A stretch of 64,000 nt of DNA from Mesostigma viride (lineage: Eukaryota; Streptophyta; Mesostigmatophyceae; Mesostigmatales; Mesostigmataceae). The stretch lies in contig RPFO01000015.1 of the NCBI GenBank assembly GCA_009746045.1, forward strand, positions 2,654,932-2,718,931. The letters run 5' to 3'. The translations under genes were made by a program, and so were the position numbers. Below the pieces are notes generated by a model. The model worked only from the letters and a program-made list of their open reading frames with translations, did not search any database and was not told the DNA's origin. This document shows, piece after piece, positions 63,938-64,000 of this stretch; the stretch's first letter is position 1, and every line of letters starts with the position of its first letter.

Positions 63938-64000
63938 AATGGTCAGGCTTGTGTCAACAGGCCTTTGACTTGCTGAAGGCCAGGCTCGCCACTGCGCCTG
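63938..64000 (+). pseudogene. pol: Gyp2 pol, continuation after Cop1-b (RNase H start)
   Basis: Starting from the duplicated GTGGG the frame reads WEWSGLCQQAFDLLKARLAT, the usual sequence at the RT/RNase H connection of gypsy elements. It continues VPW at 27058. The window ends inside this domain. Confidence 0.88.

Overview
This 64 kb window appears to be eukaryotic nuclear DNA made almost entirely of LTR retrotransposons inserted into one another. I found no convincing single-copy host gene, rRNA, tRNA or CRISPR array. The reverse transcriptases, polyadenylation-type signals and chromodomain point to a eukaryote with a repeat-rich genome. An alga or another protist/plant-lineage organism fits, but the sequence alone does not fix the taxon.

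I use provisional names. Four are Ty1/copia-type families (Cop1 to Cop4) and two are Ty3/gypsy-type families (Gyp1, Gyp2). Target-site duplications (TSDs) and uninterrupted sister copies give the nesting order. Left block: Cop1-a (+, <1-21670) holds Cop2-a (+, 1331-15222, TSD CCTCC), which holds Cop4 (-, 5354-10724, TSD AGGCT). Cop1-a also carries a perfect 154-bp palindromic foldback element in gag (16073-16226, TSD CAAGG). Cop1-a sits in an older integrase relic (about 21671-22050). Right block: Gyp2 (+, about 22050-27058, resuming at 63938) is split in its RT/RNase H junction by Cop1-b (-, 27059-63932, TSD GTGGG). Cop1-b is split in ORF1 by Cop3 (+, 33759-62209, TSD AGCGG). Cop3 carries Cop2-b in its 5' LTR (-, 34177-42640, TSD GTCCC), Gyp1 (+, 43748-54540, TSD CTTTG) and a 1.7-kb terminal-inverted-repeat DNA transposon in pol (57332-59049, TSD TTAG).

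Cop1, Cop2 and Cop3 form the most unusual group. Their LTRs begin AGTT and end AACT rather than TG...CA. Their pol order is integrase, then a retropepsin-like domain, then RT, then RNase H, instead of the copia order protease-integrase-RT. The RT catalytic box reads HGDD rather than YVDD, and the protease-like triad is DTN or DTQ rather than DTG. In Cop1 and Cop3 the gag and pol frames are identical and separated by one UGA in the context CAG-UGA-CUR, which suggests stop-codon readthrough. Both also carry an extra ORF before gag. Cop2 has gag-pol as one frame, and Cop2-a becomes a 2161-codon intact ORF when Cop4 is removed. Cop4 has canonical copia features (TG...CA ends, an initiator-Met-like primer site, DSA-type protease) but encodes only gag and protease.

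Gyp1 is a chromovirus-like element with two additions: a small protein resembling the RNase H1 hybrid-binding/caulimovirus viroplasmin domain upstream of gag, and a GC-rich large ORF between pol and the 3' LTR in the position of env. Many coding breaks in Gyp1 and Cop1 are single-base indels in or near homopolymers, so some could be assembly errors rather than decay.
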